64,000 nucleotides of DNA, from NCBI RefSeq assembly GCF_030908245.1, contig NZ_JAVFJJ010000002.1, forward strand, positions 124,001-188,000, written 5' to 3'. A program made the translations under genes and the position numbers. This document shows positions 33,564 to 41,007 of this stretch, in pieces. Position 1 is the first letter of the stretch. Every line of letters begins with the position of its first letter. This DNA comes from Sinomonas sp. ASV322 (GTDB taxonomy: Bacteria > Actinomycetota > Actinomycetes > Actinomycetales > Micrococcaceae). The notes beneath the pieces were generated by a model. The model was given only the letters and a program-made list of their open reading frames with translations, did no database searches and was not told where the DNA came from.

Positions 33564-33964
33564 TGTTCAGTCCTTGGGGGGCATTGCGCGACCTGACGCA
33601 CGTCACGCTCCATTTCGTCGTCATGCCAGACGGGGCCGCGGGCCGCACGGACGGCGTCGGCCGAATCTGGCTCGACAAACGCCTGCAGCAGGCGGAGCGG
33701 CGCTGCGCGCTCACGCATGAACTCGTCCACCTCGAGCACGGTCACACGAGGTGCCAGGGGCCGCGCGTCGAGCGGCGCGTCCGGGCGGAAGCAGCCCGGA
33801 GGCTTATCAGGTTCGAGCATCTCGAGGACGCGTATCGCTGGACTCAGCATCCGGCCGAGCTCGCCGATGAGCTGTGGGTGACGGCCGGCGTCGTCCTCGA
33901 TCGTCTCGACGGGCTCACCGACGACGAACGGGCACAGCTCGCGAAGATCCCCGGCCACGCGTGA
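33563..33964 (+). CDS. ImmA/IrrE-like HExxH metallopeptidase-domain protein
   Basis: 133 residues. The core ALTHELVHLEHGH (about residues 49-61) carries the zinc-binding HExxH pair His52/His56 with Glu53, followed by an Arg-rich segment and a helical C-terminus (LADELWVTAGVVLDRLDGLT). This is the compact form of ImmA/IrrE-type proteins common in actinobacteria. They are intracellular regulatory proteases or their non-phage relatives, and the target is unknown. Starts at GTG, apparently leaderless; ATG at codon 21 is an alternative. No partner repressor adjoins it. It is followed by the candidate small RNA on the other strand. Confidence 0.7.
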   Translation: MFSPWGALRDLTHVTLHFVVMPDGAAGRTDGVGRIWLDKRLQQAERRCALTHELVHLEHGHTRCQGPRVERRVRAEAARRLIRFEHLEDAYRWTQHPAELADELWVTAGVVLDRLDGLTDDERAQLAKIPGHA

Positions 33965-34054
33965 CTCCCCCTGTTGAGCGGGGTCGCGAGAGAAGGTCGG
34001 AATCCGACCGCCCAACCAACGTCTTGACCGATAATCCCGAGCCAGGCCCGGAAG

Positions 34055-34170
34055 AAAGAAAAAGTCCCCTCCCTCGGCCCGAGGGTGGGGACTTTCTCAA
34101 GGTTCAGACGCGCCCGGGGTGCCACGTGGGGGACATGGCACTTTTCACTCGCACCAAGCCCGGGCGCGCC
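34055..34170 (-). ncRNA. Candidate 6C-like small RNA with intrinsic terminator
   Basis: Read on the minus strand: a perfect 9-bp hairpin GTGCCATGT/ACGTGGCAC with a CCCCC loop (about 34136-34114), flanked by an outer GCGCCCGGG/CCCGGGCGC pairing. Then comes a second long hairpin AAAGTCCCC...GGGGACTTT (34095-34061) ending in a U-rich tail (TTTTCTTTC). Two hairpins, the first with a C-only loop, plus a terminator match my memory of the actinobacterial 6C RNA family; I could not check it against a model. A weak -10 (TACGCT, near 34182) would start the RNA near 34170. It could instead be only a terminator for the HExxH gene. Confidence 0.5.
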
Positions 34171-34290
34171 TTGCTCAGCGTACACCTTCGTCTCGGTGGT
34201 GCGGGGCCGATCTCCGTGTTGCCCACGATACGGACTCAGTGGTGCGGCGCGCTCGGTGCCCGTGTGTCGTCTGCTCTTCTCGCAGTTCGC

Positions 34291-34303
34291 TAACCTTTGG
34301 AGG
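34291..34303 (+). promoter_or_regulatory. Probable -10 element for leaderless ArsR-type gene
   Basis: TAACCT (34291-34296), six bases, then GTG at 34303. The GGAGG just upstream overlaps the possible start codons and is too close to act as a Shine-Dalgarno, which favours leaderless translation. Confidence 0.45.
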
Positions 34304-34824
34304 TGCATGAGGACTCGTGGCTCGGCGACGCCGCCCAATTCCTGAAAGTCTTGGGCAACGCGCCTCGTCTGCGGATCCTCCTGCACGTGAGCCGCGAGCC
34401 AAGCAGCGTCGCGAGCCTCGTCTCGAAGTCCGGCATGTCCCAGGCTCTCGTCTCCCAGCACCTGCGGACCCTGCGGCTCGCCGGGGCCGTCCGCGCGGTC
34501 CGCTCAGGGCGCGATGTGACCTACCACGTGACGGACGGCTACGTGACGCAGATCCTCATGCACGCCCTCGCCCACGTCGACGACCCCGAGGCACGGCCCC
34601 AGCCCAGCCCCTCGAGCACGGCCCACCACAGGGCGCCGTCGGAGGTACAAGCCCCCGCGGCCCTGCCGCAGGACGCGGCGGGAGCGACCCGCTCGGAACC
34701 GTCTCGCCATGAGGATCCGGCCCGAGACGACCGCCAGCACACGCGGCATCTCCATCGGCTCGATGCCATCGTGAAAACCTTCATGGCGTACGAGCACATC
34801 GGGAGCGACACACACCTCGACTGA
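34303..34824 (+). CDS. ArsR/SmtB-family winged-helix regulator
   Basis: About 173 residues. The first 90 form a typical ArsR winged helix: LKVLGNAPRLRILLHVSREPSS, then SVASLVSKSGMSQALVSQHL (recognition helix region) and LAGAVRAVRSGRDVTYHV (the wing). The C-terminal half is a low-complexity Pro/Ala/His tail (HHRAPSEVQAP..., HTRHLHRLD) not usual for the family. His residues there and in the dimer region could bind metal, but no ELCVCD-type site is seen. Start taken as GTG 34303 from the promoter position; TTG 34297 is in frame. No obvious target gene adjoins it. A strong terminator follows. Confidence 0.75.
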   Translation: MHEDSWLGDAAQFLKVLGNAPRLRILLHVSREPSSVASLVSKSGMSQALVSQHLRTLRLAGAVRAVRSGRDVTYHVTDGYVTQILMHALAHVDDPEARPQPSPSSTAHHRAPSEVQAPAALPQDAAGATRSEPSRHEDPARDDRQHTRHLHRLDAIVKTFMAYEHIGSDTHLD

Positions 34825-34885
34825 CCCGCCGAGGACCCTGTCCGGCTCCGTCACGGGCTGGCGAAATGGTAGCCCGAGAACGGGC

Positions 34886-34916
34886 AAGGCCCCCGCCGGG
34901 GGAGGGCGGGGGCCTT
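34886..34916 (+). terminator. Strong GC-rich intrinsic terminator after the ArsR-type gene
   Basis: AAGGCCCCCGCC pairs with GGCGGGGGCCTT around a short G-rich loop, giving a 12-bp stem. The following T tract is short (tttgtc). It lies 62 bp after the ArsR-type stop codon. Confidence 0.7.
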
Positions 34917-35039
34917 TGTCAGGAGATGCCCACACGGCCGTTTGGGGGGATCCGTCCGTGCGGGCAATAGCCAATATAGCGCAGCCGTTGCATCGTGTGC
35001 AGCAGAACACAGCAAAAACCCACGCAAAATGGAAAAACG

Positions 35040-35065
35040 AAATAAGTCGGGCGACCGGTTTTGTT
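35040..35065. promoter_or_regulatory. Imperfect ARE-like inverted repeat upstream of the afsA-like gene
   Basis: The segment around AAGTCGGGCGACCGGTTTTG is an imperfect palindrome whose right half (GACCGGTTTTG) resembles the half-site of autoregulatory elements bound by gamma-butyrolactone receptors. It sits about 85 bp before the afsA-like start, in the unusually AT-rich stretch 34960-35150. The left half is weak, so this is tentative. Confidence 0.3.
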
Positions 35066-35148
35066 CTCGATGAATGTTCCCGTGACACGCAATCCGGAAC
35101 TGTCGCTCTCAATATGCGGCGGCGGTCGTCCCATGAGATAAAAATGAC

Positions 35149-36012
35149 ATGCGACAAACAAACGGCTCGACGACCCACCCTGTCGACGGCAGGTATGTTC
35201 ACCGAGTCTCGGTGTCGGAAACTTTCGTCGGCCCCGCCTCGCACGTTGGCGGCAACCGCTTCAGCGTGCCGGCCGTGTGGCCCCGCGTCCACGGGACGTA
35301 CCGCGTGGGCTCTACTCCGCCGGACTCCCTGCTCTTGTGCGAGACGTTCAGGCAGGCCTCGTACGTCGTGTGCCACACGCAGCGGGGCGTCCCGCTCGGA
35401 CGGAAGTTCCTCCTGTCGCAGATGGCGCTGCACGACGTCCGCCCTCTGGAGGACCCCGAGCGCCCCGAAACGCCGACGGTGACGGTCGACGTCGTCGAGC
35501 TCGGGCGCGTCGAGTCCGAGTCGGCCCCCGTGCGGGTCGCGGGCGAGATCGCCCTTCCCGGCGGTTTCCGGGCAACGCTCGCGGCCTCCGGAGCAATCTT
35601 GTCCGAGAGGATCTATCAGAGGGTGCGCGGCGACCTCCCCGCCCGCCGCGACGGGGCAACGCACGCTGGCCGCGCGCCGTCGTCGTCCGCCGTCCTGGCG
35701 CCGGGGAATGGCGAGCCGAACAGCTGGAGCCTCGTGGTGGACACCGCGCACCCCTCGCATTTCGACCACCCGCTCGACCACGTTCCCGGGTCTCTTCTGC
35801 TCGACGCGGCGAGATCCGCGATGCGGACCGCCCTCGGGCAGCCGGAGGCGGAACCGGCCTCGATTGACGCCTCGTTCGCGCATTTCGTCGAGCTCGCGGA
35901 GCCGACCGAGGTCCAGCTTGTCACCGACGGCGAGTCGATGACCGTTGACTTCGTCCAGCGGGGCGCGAGCCGAGCCCGCATCAGCCTGGGCACGCCGAAG
36001 GCCAGCGCATGA
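35149..36012 (+). CDS. AfsA-like gamma-butyrolactone biosynthesis protein
   Basis: 287 residues, near the length of Streptomyces AfsA/ScbA. In the family's known reaction a beta-ketoacyl chain is condensed with dihydroxyacetone phosphate, giving the butenolide precursor of gamma-butyrolactone signals. Two AfsA-type hot-dog segments are visible. The N-terminal one has VGGNRFSVPAVWPRVHGTY and LCETFRQASYVVCHTQRGVP; the C-terminal one has DTAHPSHFDHPLDHVPGSLL and LLDAARSAMRTA. It overlaps the reductase gene by 4 bp (ATGA), so the two are co-transcribed, and a ScbR-type receptor gene lies 1.6 kb away. The Shine-Dalgarno is weak (GAGAT). Confidence 0.85.
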   Translation: MRQTNGSTTHPVDGRYVHRVSVSETFVGPASHVGGNRFSVPAVWPRVHGTYRVGSTPPDSLLLCETFRQASYVVCHTQRGVPLGRKFLLSQMALHDVRPLEDPERPETPTVTVDVVELGRVESESAPVRVAGEIALPGGFRATLAASGAILSERIYQRVRGDLPARRDGATHAGRAPSSSAVLAPGNGEPNSWSLVVDTAHPSHFDHPLDHVPGSLLLDAARSAMRTALGQPEAEPASIDASFAHFVELAEPTEVQLVTDGESMTVDFVQRGASRARISLGTPKASA

Positions 36013-36875
36013 GCGCGCGGGGGCGCACGCTCGTCGTGGGGGCATCGGGGTTCATCGGCTCGGCCGCGGTGCGCGCGCTGGCCGAGGCCGGCCACCCGGT
36101 CCGGGGGCTCCTCCGCGAACCCGCGGACGCCGACGGGCCCGACGGCGTCGAGTTCGCCCCCGGGTCCCTCGACGATGAGGCGGCGCTGCTCGCCGCGTGC
36201 GAGGGGGTCGCGACCGTCGTCCACGCCGCAAGCTACGTGGGCTCGGATCCCGAGCAATGCGCCCACGTCAACGTGGACGGCACGAGGCGGCTCCTCGGGG
36301 CGGCGGCAAGCGCGGGGGTCGGTCGCGTGATCTACGTGAGCACGACGGCGGTGTACGGCACCGGACCCCATCGCGGCATTGCGGTCGACGCCGTTCCCCA
36401 CCACCCCGAGTCTCCCGCGAGTACGTCGCGGCTCGCCGCCGAACGGCTCGTCCTCGGGGCGGGCGGCGCGGTCGTGCGCCCCAACATCGTGCACGGCCCG
36501 GGCGACCGTTGGTTCGCCCCACACCTCGCCAACCTCGTGCTCAAGCTCGGCGGGCTCATCGAGGGCGGCGCGGCCCGGATCTCGGCGATTTCGGCCGCGG
36601 ATCTCGGGCGGCTCCTCGCGGGACTCGCCGTCGGCGAAGTTCCCGCGAGGACCGTCCTGCACGCCGCGCATCGCGAGCCGGTCGCCGTGAGGGATCTGCT
36701 CGCGCAGCTCGCCCCGGACCCTGATCGTCTGCCGTGGGCCCGGTCAGTTCCGTTCGAAGAGGCCGTCGCGTTCGCGAAGCCGCTCGGCGTCACACGCCAT
36801 CAGATCGCCATGGTCGCGTGGGACCACTGGTACGAATCTGACGCGATCTGGACCTTGGCGGGCCTGCTCAGCTAG
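36009..36875 (+). CDS. NAD(P)-dependent epimerase/dehydratase-family reductase, likely butyrolactone pathway
   Basis: 288 residues. Extended short-chain dehydrogenase fold: N-terminal Rossmann motif GASGFIGS (about 13-20), VVHAASYVG, and an STTAVYGTG segment. The YxxxK active-site Tyr is not obvious: the usual place reads STSRLAAERL, lacking the Tyr. Translationally coupled to the afsA-like gene. AfsA-type genes in actinomycetes are often paired with a reductase of this superfamily that reduces the butenolide or 6-keto group, so that role is inferred. Its stop overlaps the stop of the convergent hydrolase gene by 4 bp, leaving no room for a terminator between them. Confidence 0.75.
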   Translation: MSARGRTLVVGASGFIGSAAVRALAEAGHPVRGLLREPADADGPDGVEFAPGSLDDEAALLAACEGVATVVHAASYVGSDPEQCAHVNVDGTRRLLGAAASAGVGRVIYVSTTAVYGTGPHRGIAVDAVPHHPESPASTSRLAAERLVLGAGGAVVRPNIVHGPGDRWFAPHLANLVLKLGGLIEGGAARISAISAADLGRLLAGLAVGEVPARTVLHAAHREPVAVRDLLAQLAPDPDRLPWARSVPFEEAVAFAKPLGVTRHQIAMVAWDHWYESDAIWTLAGLLS

Positions 36876-37582
36876 CCGAGCAGGATGTCGATCGTCTCCT
36901 GCGGATGCGAGTAGAAGGGGGAATGACCCGCCTTCAGCCGATGGATCCGGGCTGACGGTGTACGCGCAGCCATCAGCTCTTGGAGGGCCGGGGGAATCGC
37001 CCTGTCCTCGCTGCAGATCACGTACTCAGTCGGCGGAAGGACTGCCCCACCGAGGCTTACCGGTGTTGCGAAGAGGGACAGCGGCTGAGGTGTCAGCTTC
37101 GCGACCGCCTGCTGCGCCAGATGAGCCGGAACTCCGTTGCCGAAGATTTCATTGGCCTTCTCGAGGTTGAAGGTCGCGACCGGGGGGTCGCCCGCAACGG
37201 AGATGTTCGCTTGAACGCCGTCACCCGCCCCTTCCGGAAGGTGCGTGAGGTCCAGGAGCGACTCGCCGTCGACAGGGCGGAACGCCGTGACGTAGACGAG
37301 CCGGGAGATCAGCTCGGGGACCTGCGCCGCCACTTGGGTCGTGACGATCCCGCCCATGCTGTGCGCCGCCAGAACCGAAGGCTCATCGGAGGCCTTCAAG
37401 GCCTCGATGATCCGGTCGACGGCGGATTCGAGGGTGACCCCCTCAACCGGGGTATGGTCATCGCCGGATCCTGGCAGATCAGGGGCGACGACGGCGTGGC
37501 CCTTCTGCGTCAACCCTGCGGCAACCTCAGACCAGCACCATCCGCCATGGAAGGCGCCGTGGACAAGAACGAAGTGTGTCAT
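36872..37582 (-). CDS. Alpha/beta hydrolase (esterase type)
   Basis: 236 residues. The compact fold resembles plant methyl-salicylate esterase-like bacterial hydrolases. Visible: FVLVHGAFHGGWCW (oxyanion loop, residues 4-17), the nucleophile elbow AHSMGG with Ser75, the acid segment ICSEDRAIPP and the catalytic His in GHSPFYSHP. The elbow has Ala in place of the first Gly of GxSxG, as in this subfamily. It lies 71 bp downstream of the ScbR-like receptor gene on the same strand and is probably co-transcribed. In that setting it could act on the butyrolactone signal or another ester, but the sequence does not give the substrate. Confidence 0.8.
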   Translation of the reverse strand: MTHFVLVHGAFHGGWCWSEVAAGLTQKGHAVVAPDLPGSGDDHTPVEGVTLESAVDRIIEALKASDEPSVLAAHSMGGIVTTQVAAQVPELISRLVYVTAFRPVDGESLLDLTHLPEGAGDGVQANISVAGDPPVATFNLEKANEIFGNGVPAHLAQQAVAKLTPQPLSLFATPVSLGGAVLPPTEYVICSEDRAIPPALQELMAARTPSARIHRLKAGHSPFYSHPQETIDILLG

Positions 37583-37653
37583 GAATCACAAGCTATAGCC
37601 GCCCACAGAGGGCGGCCAGCGGGTTTCCGTTCAATGAAAGCGCCAGAAACGCC

Positions 37654-38313
37654 CTAGTCCCGTATGCCCGCGACGCCGAACTCAGCGAAGAGCTTCGCGG
37701 GAACGGAGCTCGCCTCCTCCACCAAGTGGGGAGCGACCATCGCGGGAACCAGGAGGCTCCACAGGTGTTCGACCCGCTCGAGCAGATCGGACCGCTCGGC
37801 GAGCATTTCGGACACGAGCTGCACCCCCGTGAACGCACCCACCATGTAGCGGGCCAGGTCCGCCGCCGGCAGGACCGGACGAAGGATGCCGTCGGCGATC
37901 CCGCGATCGATGATGCCCTCGGTCGAGGCGACCCAATCGGAGTAGAGCGCGCGGAGGTCGCGACCGACCTCAACCCCCTCCAGTGTCAGACGGATGCCAG
38001 CCCGGACGACAACGTCGTCAAGGAGCTGGCGGCAGAAGTCCACGGACAGGAGCACGAGGGTATCGAGCGCTGATCGACCCATGGCGGCCACGATGACCGC
38101 ACCCTCGAGCACGGCCTTGTGCTGCTCGTCGATCACCGCGCTCGCAAGCTCTTCTTTGGACTTGAAATGGAAGTAGAGGGCACCCTTGGTGACATTCGCC
38201 CTCGCGACGATGTCGCTCAGCGACGCCTGGGCGTAGCTGTGCTCGGCGAAGACCTCCGCGGCCCCCCTGATGATGGCATTCCTCGTGATGACTGCCCGTT
38301 CCTGCAGCGACAC
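37654..38313 (-). CDS. ScbR/ArpA-type gamma-butyrolactone receptor, TetR-family repressor
   Basis: 219 residues from the GTG at 38313, chosen because GGAGGAG sits 7 bases upstream; the frame is open further up but has no other ribosome site. The N-terminus (QERAVITRNAIIRGAAEVFA, SLSDIVARANVTKGALYFHF, then KSKEELASAV) is the conserved helix-turn-helix of the ArpA/ScbR branch, which binds ARE operators and is released by gamma-butyrolactones. The C-terminal ligand domain follows the family length and includes a Trp region (LEGVEVGRDLRALYSDWVAS). The adjacent AfsA-like gene and upstream ARE-like palindrome support this role. Confidence 0.85.
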   Translation of the reverse strand: MSLQERAVITRNAIIRGAAEVFAEHSYAQASLSDIVARANVTKGALYFHFKSKEELASAVIDEQHKAVLEGAVIVAAMGRSALDTLVLLSVDFCRQLLDDVVVRAGIRLTLEGVEVGRDLRALYSDWVASTEGIIDRGIADGILRPVLPAADLARYMVGAFTGVQLVSEMLAERSDLLERVEHLWSLLVPAMVAPHLVEEASSVPAKLFAEFGVAGIRD

Positions 38314-38410
38314 CCTCAATCTCCTCCGTTCCCCGTGACCACGAGCCATGCTAATCGGACCGCGCGCTCGGTTCAGCCTCACCCCCAGCACGGCGCGTCC
38401 GAACCCCTAA

Positions 38411-38424
38411 GTCACAAATGTGAC
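38411..38424. promoter_or_regulatory. 14-bp palindrome in the receptor-gene leader
   Basis: GTCACAAATGTGAC has GTCACA/TGTGAC arms around AA. It lies about 100 bp before the receptor start codon, just downstream of the probable -10 (TATAGG on the minus strand, about 38436-38431), a good position for a second operator. The binding protein is unknown. Confidence 0.35.
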
Positions 38425-38459
38425 CTATGCCCTATACAACCATGAGACAAAGGGGTAAC

Positions 38460-38477
38460 ATACCGGACATCCGGTAT
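38460..38477. promoter_or_regulatory. ARE-like operator upstream of the butyrolactone receptor gene
   Basis: ATACCGGACATCCGGTAT is a perfect palindrome (8-bp arms around CA) embedded in aac...atggtt. The ACCGG/CCGGT half-sites and the flanking AT resemble autoregulatory elements bound by ArpA/ScbR-type repressors. On the minus strand it lies immediately upstream of a possible promoter (TTACCC, 16 bp, TATAGG), so the receptor could control its own gene. Confidence 0.65.
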
Positions 38478-38547
38478 ATGGTTCTCTCTGGGGATGGAAC
38501 TGCGCAACGGGTGCATCGCGAGTCGGGGGACGAGCGGTGCAAGGCGA

Positions 38548-38583
38548 GGACCCGCCTCTACCACTGGGGGGAGAGGCGGGTCC
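38548..38583 (-). terminator. Intrinsic terminator after the DUF427 gene
   Basis: GGACCCGCCTCT pairs with AGAGGCGGGTCC (12-bp stem). It begins 8 bp beyond the stop codon of the minus-strand DUF427 gene. There is no long T tract. Confidence 0.65.
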
Positions 38584-38590
38584 TGTCCGG

Positions 38591-39349
38591 TTAACCGGGC
38601 TCATCTCTGAGGACGTCCGTGCGCTCGTCATAGAACGCGATGAGCTCCTTGATCTGGCCTGAATCGGGCAGGGGATTCTCGTAGCTCCACGCGACGTTCT
38701 GCCCCTTGGAGCCAGCCCCGCGGACGGACCAGTAGGACGCGCGCCCCTTGTAGGGGCAGATCGTCTGCCGATCGGAGGGCTCGAGAAGCGTCATATTGAC
38801 ATCGGAGCGCTGGAAGTACGTGCGCACGGGAATCATCGTCTCGTAGACGAAAACGGGGCTCGCGCTCTCGGCCAGGACCACGCCGTCGTACTCCACCCGG
38901 ACCCGCTGCGAGCCGAGCCGGGCATCGACCCGGTGGAACGGATCGCGCGGGTGGCCTTCGACCGCCTCCTCGTCCTCCCACCACCGATCGAACGCGGAGT
39001 AGTCAAGCAGGAGATATTCCGAGAGCTCCGGGTCGTCTGGCCGGAACGCGGCCTCGGGCAGCTCGAATCCGGGCGCCCTGAGCGTGAAATCCTGCCCCGG
39101 ACCGTGGCGACGGCCGAACGCAGATCGGGGCTCGTGGGCCGTGACGTCCGCCGGCACGATTTCGGCCGCGATGTCCGCGGGTGGCACCGCGTACACGGGG
39201 ATGTACCCGCGCGCCTCCCACACGAGGACCGCGCGGCGGGAGTCCACGAGGATCCTGCCGGACGACTCCGCGCGGATCCTCGCAGCGGTCGGCTCGTAGC
39301 GCAGCTCGTCGCGGAGCCGGCGCATCTCGCTCCGCATCTGAAGAGCCAT
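38591..39349 (-). CDS. Tandem DUF427-domain protein
   Basis: 252 residues with two copies of the small beta-rich DUF427 domain. The first covers about 15-130 (RIRAESSGRILVDSRRAVLVWEA, then IPVYAVPPADI). The second covers about 145-245 and carries the better-conserved signature: VRVEYDGVVLAESASPVFVYE, VRTYFQRSDVN and TICPYKGRASYWSV. The family's biochemical role is unknown; members are widespread in actinobacteria as single cytosolic proteins. It lies 97 bp downstream of merA on the same strand and could be read through from it, but nothing ties it to mercury. Confidence 0.85.
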   Translation of the reverse strand: MALQMRSEMRRLRDELRYEPTAARIRAESSGRILVDSRRAVLVWEARGYIPVYAVPPADIAAEIVPADVTAHEPRSAFGRRHGPGQDFTLRAPGFELPEAAFRPDDPELSEYLLLDYSAFDRWWEDEEAVEGHPRDPFHRVDARLGSQRVRVEYDGVVLAESASPVFVYETMIPVRTYFQRSDVNMTLLEPSDRQTICPYKGRASYWSVRGAGSKGQNVAWSYENPLPDSGQIKELIAFYDERTDVLRDEPG

Positions 39350-39445
39350 ATTCTCAGTCCTTTCCGTGACAGTCCCGGCCCCGGCGAGGCGCCGGTCTGG
39401 GCGCGCGCATCCTTCCGGTACTCCTCCTACCCCGCGACTGGGCTT

Positions 39446-40948
39446 TCACACGGCGCAGCACGAAAGGCGGGAGACATCCGCGGTGTACGACTGCGCGGCG
39501 ATCTTGAGGCCCTCCGCCATGGTCAGGTAGGGGGCCCAGCGGGATGCCAGTTCGTGGACGGTGGTTCCCGAGGCGAGCACGTGCACGCCCGCCGCGGCGA
39601 GTTCGCCGGCGTCGTGTGCGACGGCGGTGATCCCCAGGATCCGCCCGGACTCCTGCTCGGCGACGATCTTGATGAACCCCCGCGTGTCCCGATTCACGAG
39701 GGCCCTCGGCACAAACTCGAGCGGAAGCACCCGGCACTCGCAGGGGATCCCGCCGTCGTTCGCCTGCCGGTCCGTGAGGCCGACCGCGGCGACGGCGGGG
39801 CTCGTGAACGCCACGCGCGGCATATGGCGGTAGTCCACCTCGCGGCCCGCGCCTGTGAACGCGTTGTCGACGGCGAGGGCGCCGTGGGACGCGGCGACGT
39901 AGACGAACTCGTGATGACCCGTGACGTCGCCCGCGGCCCAGACCCGATCGTTCGACGTTCGGAGCTGGCCGTCGACGACTGCCTCGCCGCGAGGCCCCGT
40001 CGTCACGCCGATCCGGTCCAGGCCGAGTCCGCGGGTGACGGGCCGGCGTCCCGTCGCCATGAGCACCCGCGCGGCCGAGAATTCCGCGGGGGCGCCGGCG
40101 ACGTCAGCGGTCACGGTCACCCCCGCGCTCCCCCGGGCGACGGCGGTGGGCACGGCCCGGCGGACCACTCGGATCCCCTCGTCGTGGAACACCGAGGAGA
40201 CCGCCATCGAGACCTCAGGCTCCTCGCCCGAGAGGATGCGCGAGCGGACGAGCATGGTCACCTTCGAGCCGAGCCTCGCGAAGAGCTGGGCCTGTTCGAC
40301 GGCGACGAACCCTCCGCCGATCACGAGCAGCGATTCAGGCACTTCCTCGAGCTCCATGGCCGTCTGCGACGTGAGGTAGTCGACGTCGGCCAGTCCGGGC
40401 AGCTTGGGAATCCACGGGGTGGATCCAGTCGCGATGAGGTAGTGGCGCCCCCGAAGGCGCGCGGCCCCGCCGTCGGCCGTGTTCCCGCCGTCGTCTGTGT
40501 CCTCGCCGTCGTCTGTGTTCTCGCCGCCGTCTGTGTTCTCGCCGTCGGCGGGGCACCGGACGACGACGACCGGCTCGCCCGCGGTGCCCGCGAACTCGGC
40601 ACGCCCCTTGAGGATGCGCCACCCGTAGTCCTCGGCGAGGTCCACGTATTTCTCGCGCCGCATCCACTCGACGAGGGCCCGCTTGCCGTCCATGAGCGCC
40701 GGAAGATCGAGGCCGAGCGACGCCGCGGCGAGGCCCGGGAAGCGGCCTGCATCGACCGCCGTGTGGCGGGCTTCGGCGGCCGCGAGCAGTGCCTTCGACG
40801 GAACGCAGCCCGTGTTGACGCACGTCCCGCCGACCGTTCCGTTCTCGACCATCGCGACGCTCAAGCCCAGCCCCGAGGCCCGGATCGCGGCGGCGAAGCC
40901 CGCGCTGCCCGAGCCCACGATGACAAGATCCAGATCTTCCACCGGCAT
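39446..40948 (-). CDS. merA: Mercuric reductase (mercury(II) reductase)
   Basis: 500 residues from ATG 40948, which has GGAGGA 7 bases upstream. Cytosolic FAD/NADPH flavoenzyme reducing Hg2+ to volatile Hg0. Visible: FAD-binding GSGSAGFAA (12-20), the redox-active pair in GGTCVNTGCVPSK (Cys43, Cys48), NAD-binding VIGGGFVAVE, WAAGDVTG and the C-terminal Cys pair SCCAV (497-498) that delivers Hg to the active site. There is no N-terminal heavy-metal-associated domain. Unusual is an acidic repeat insert (residues about 137-160). No merT/merP transporter gene is adjacent. A MerR-type operator lies about 35-55 bp upstream. Confidence 0.92.
   Translation of the reverse strand: MPVEDLDLVIVGSGSAGFAAAIRASGLGLSVAMVENGTVGGTCVNTGCVPSKALLAAAEARHTAVDAGRFPGLAAASLGLDLPALMDGKRALVEWMRREKYVDLAEDYGWRILKGRAEFAGTAGEPVVVVRCPADGENTDGGENTDDGEDTDDGGNTADGGAARLRGRHYLIATGSTPWIPKLPGLADVDYLTSQTAMELEEVPESLLVIGGGFVAVEQAQLFARLGSKVTMLVRSRILSGEEPEVSMAVSSVFHDEGIRVVRRAVPTAVARGSAGVTVTADVAGAPAEFSAARVLMATGRRPVTRGLGLDRIGVTTGPRGEAVVDGQLRTSNDRVWAAGDVTGHHEFVYVAASHGALAVDNAFTGAGREVDYRHMPRVAFTSPAVAAVGLTDRQANDGGIPCECRVLPLEFVPRALVNRDTRGFIKIVAEQESGRILGITAVAHDAGELAAAGVHVLASGTTVHELASRWAPYLTMAEGLKIAAQSYTADVSRLSCCAV
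40469..40540 (-). repeat. Four 18-bp tandem repeats inside merA
   Basis: Four consecutive 18-bp units (40469, 40487, 40505, 40523) encode GENTDG, GENTDD, GEDTDD and GGNTAD. They fall in a surface loop between strands of the FAD domain, where other reductases have a short turn. The array is in frame, so the protein should stay functional. Confidence 0.8.
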
Positions 40949-40984
40949 ACGGTTCCTCCTTCGCTTCGCTGTCACCACGCTCGC

Positions 40985-41007
40985 CCTTCCAGCGGCTGGA
41001 AGGTCAA
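40985..41007 (-). promoter_or_regulatory. MerR-family operator and -35 of merA
   Basis: On the minus strand TTGACC (41007-41002) runs into a dyad CCTTCCAG-CCG-CTGGAAGG (41003-40985). This is the layout of MerR-family promoters, where the regulator binds inside a long 19-bp spacer. The expected -10 (about 40982-40977, GAGCGT) is poor, consistent with a promoter that needs an activator. Confidence 0.6.

Noticed and set aside
34919-35161. 80-codon minus-strand frame opposite the afsA leader
   Set aside because: No ribosome site or family; it covers the AT-rich promoter region of the afsA-like gene.
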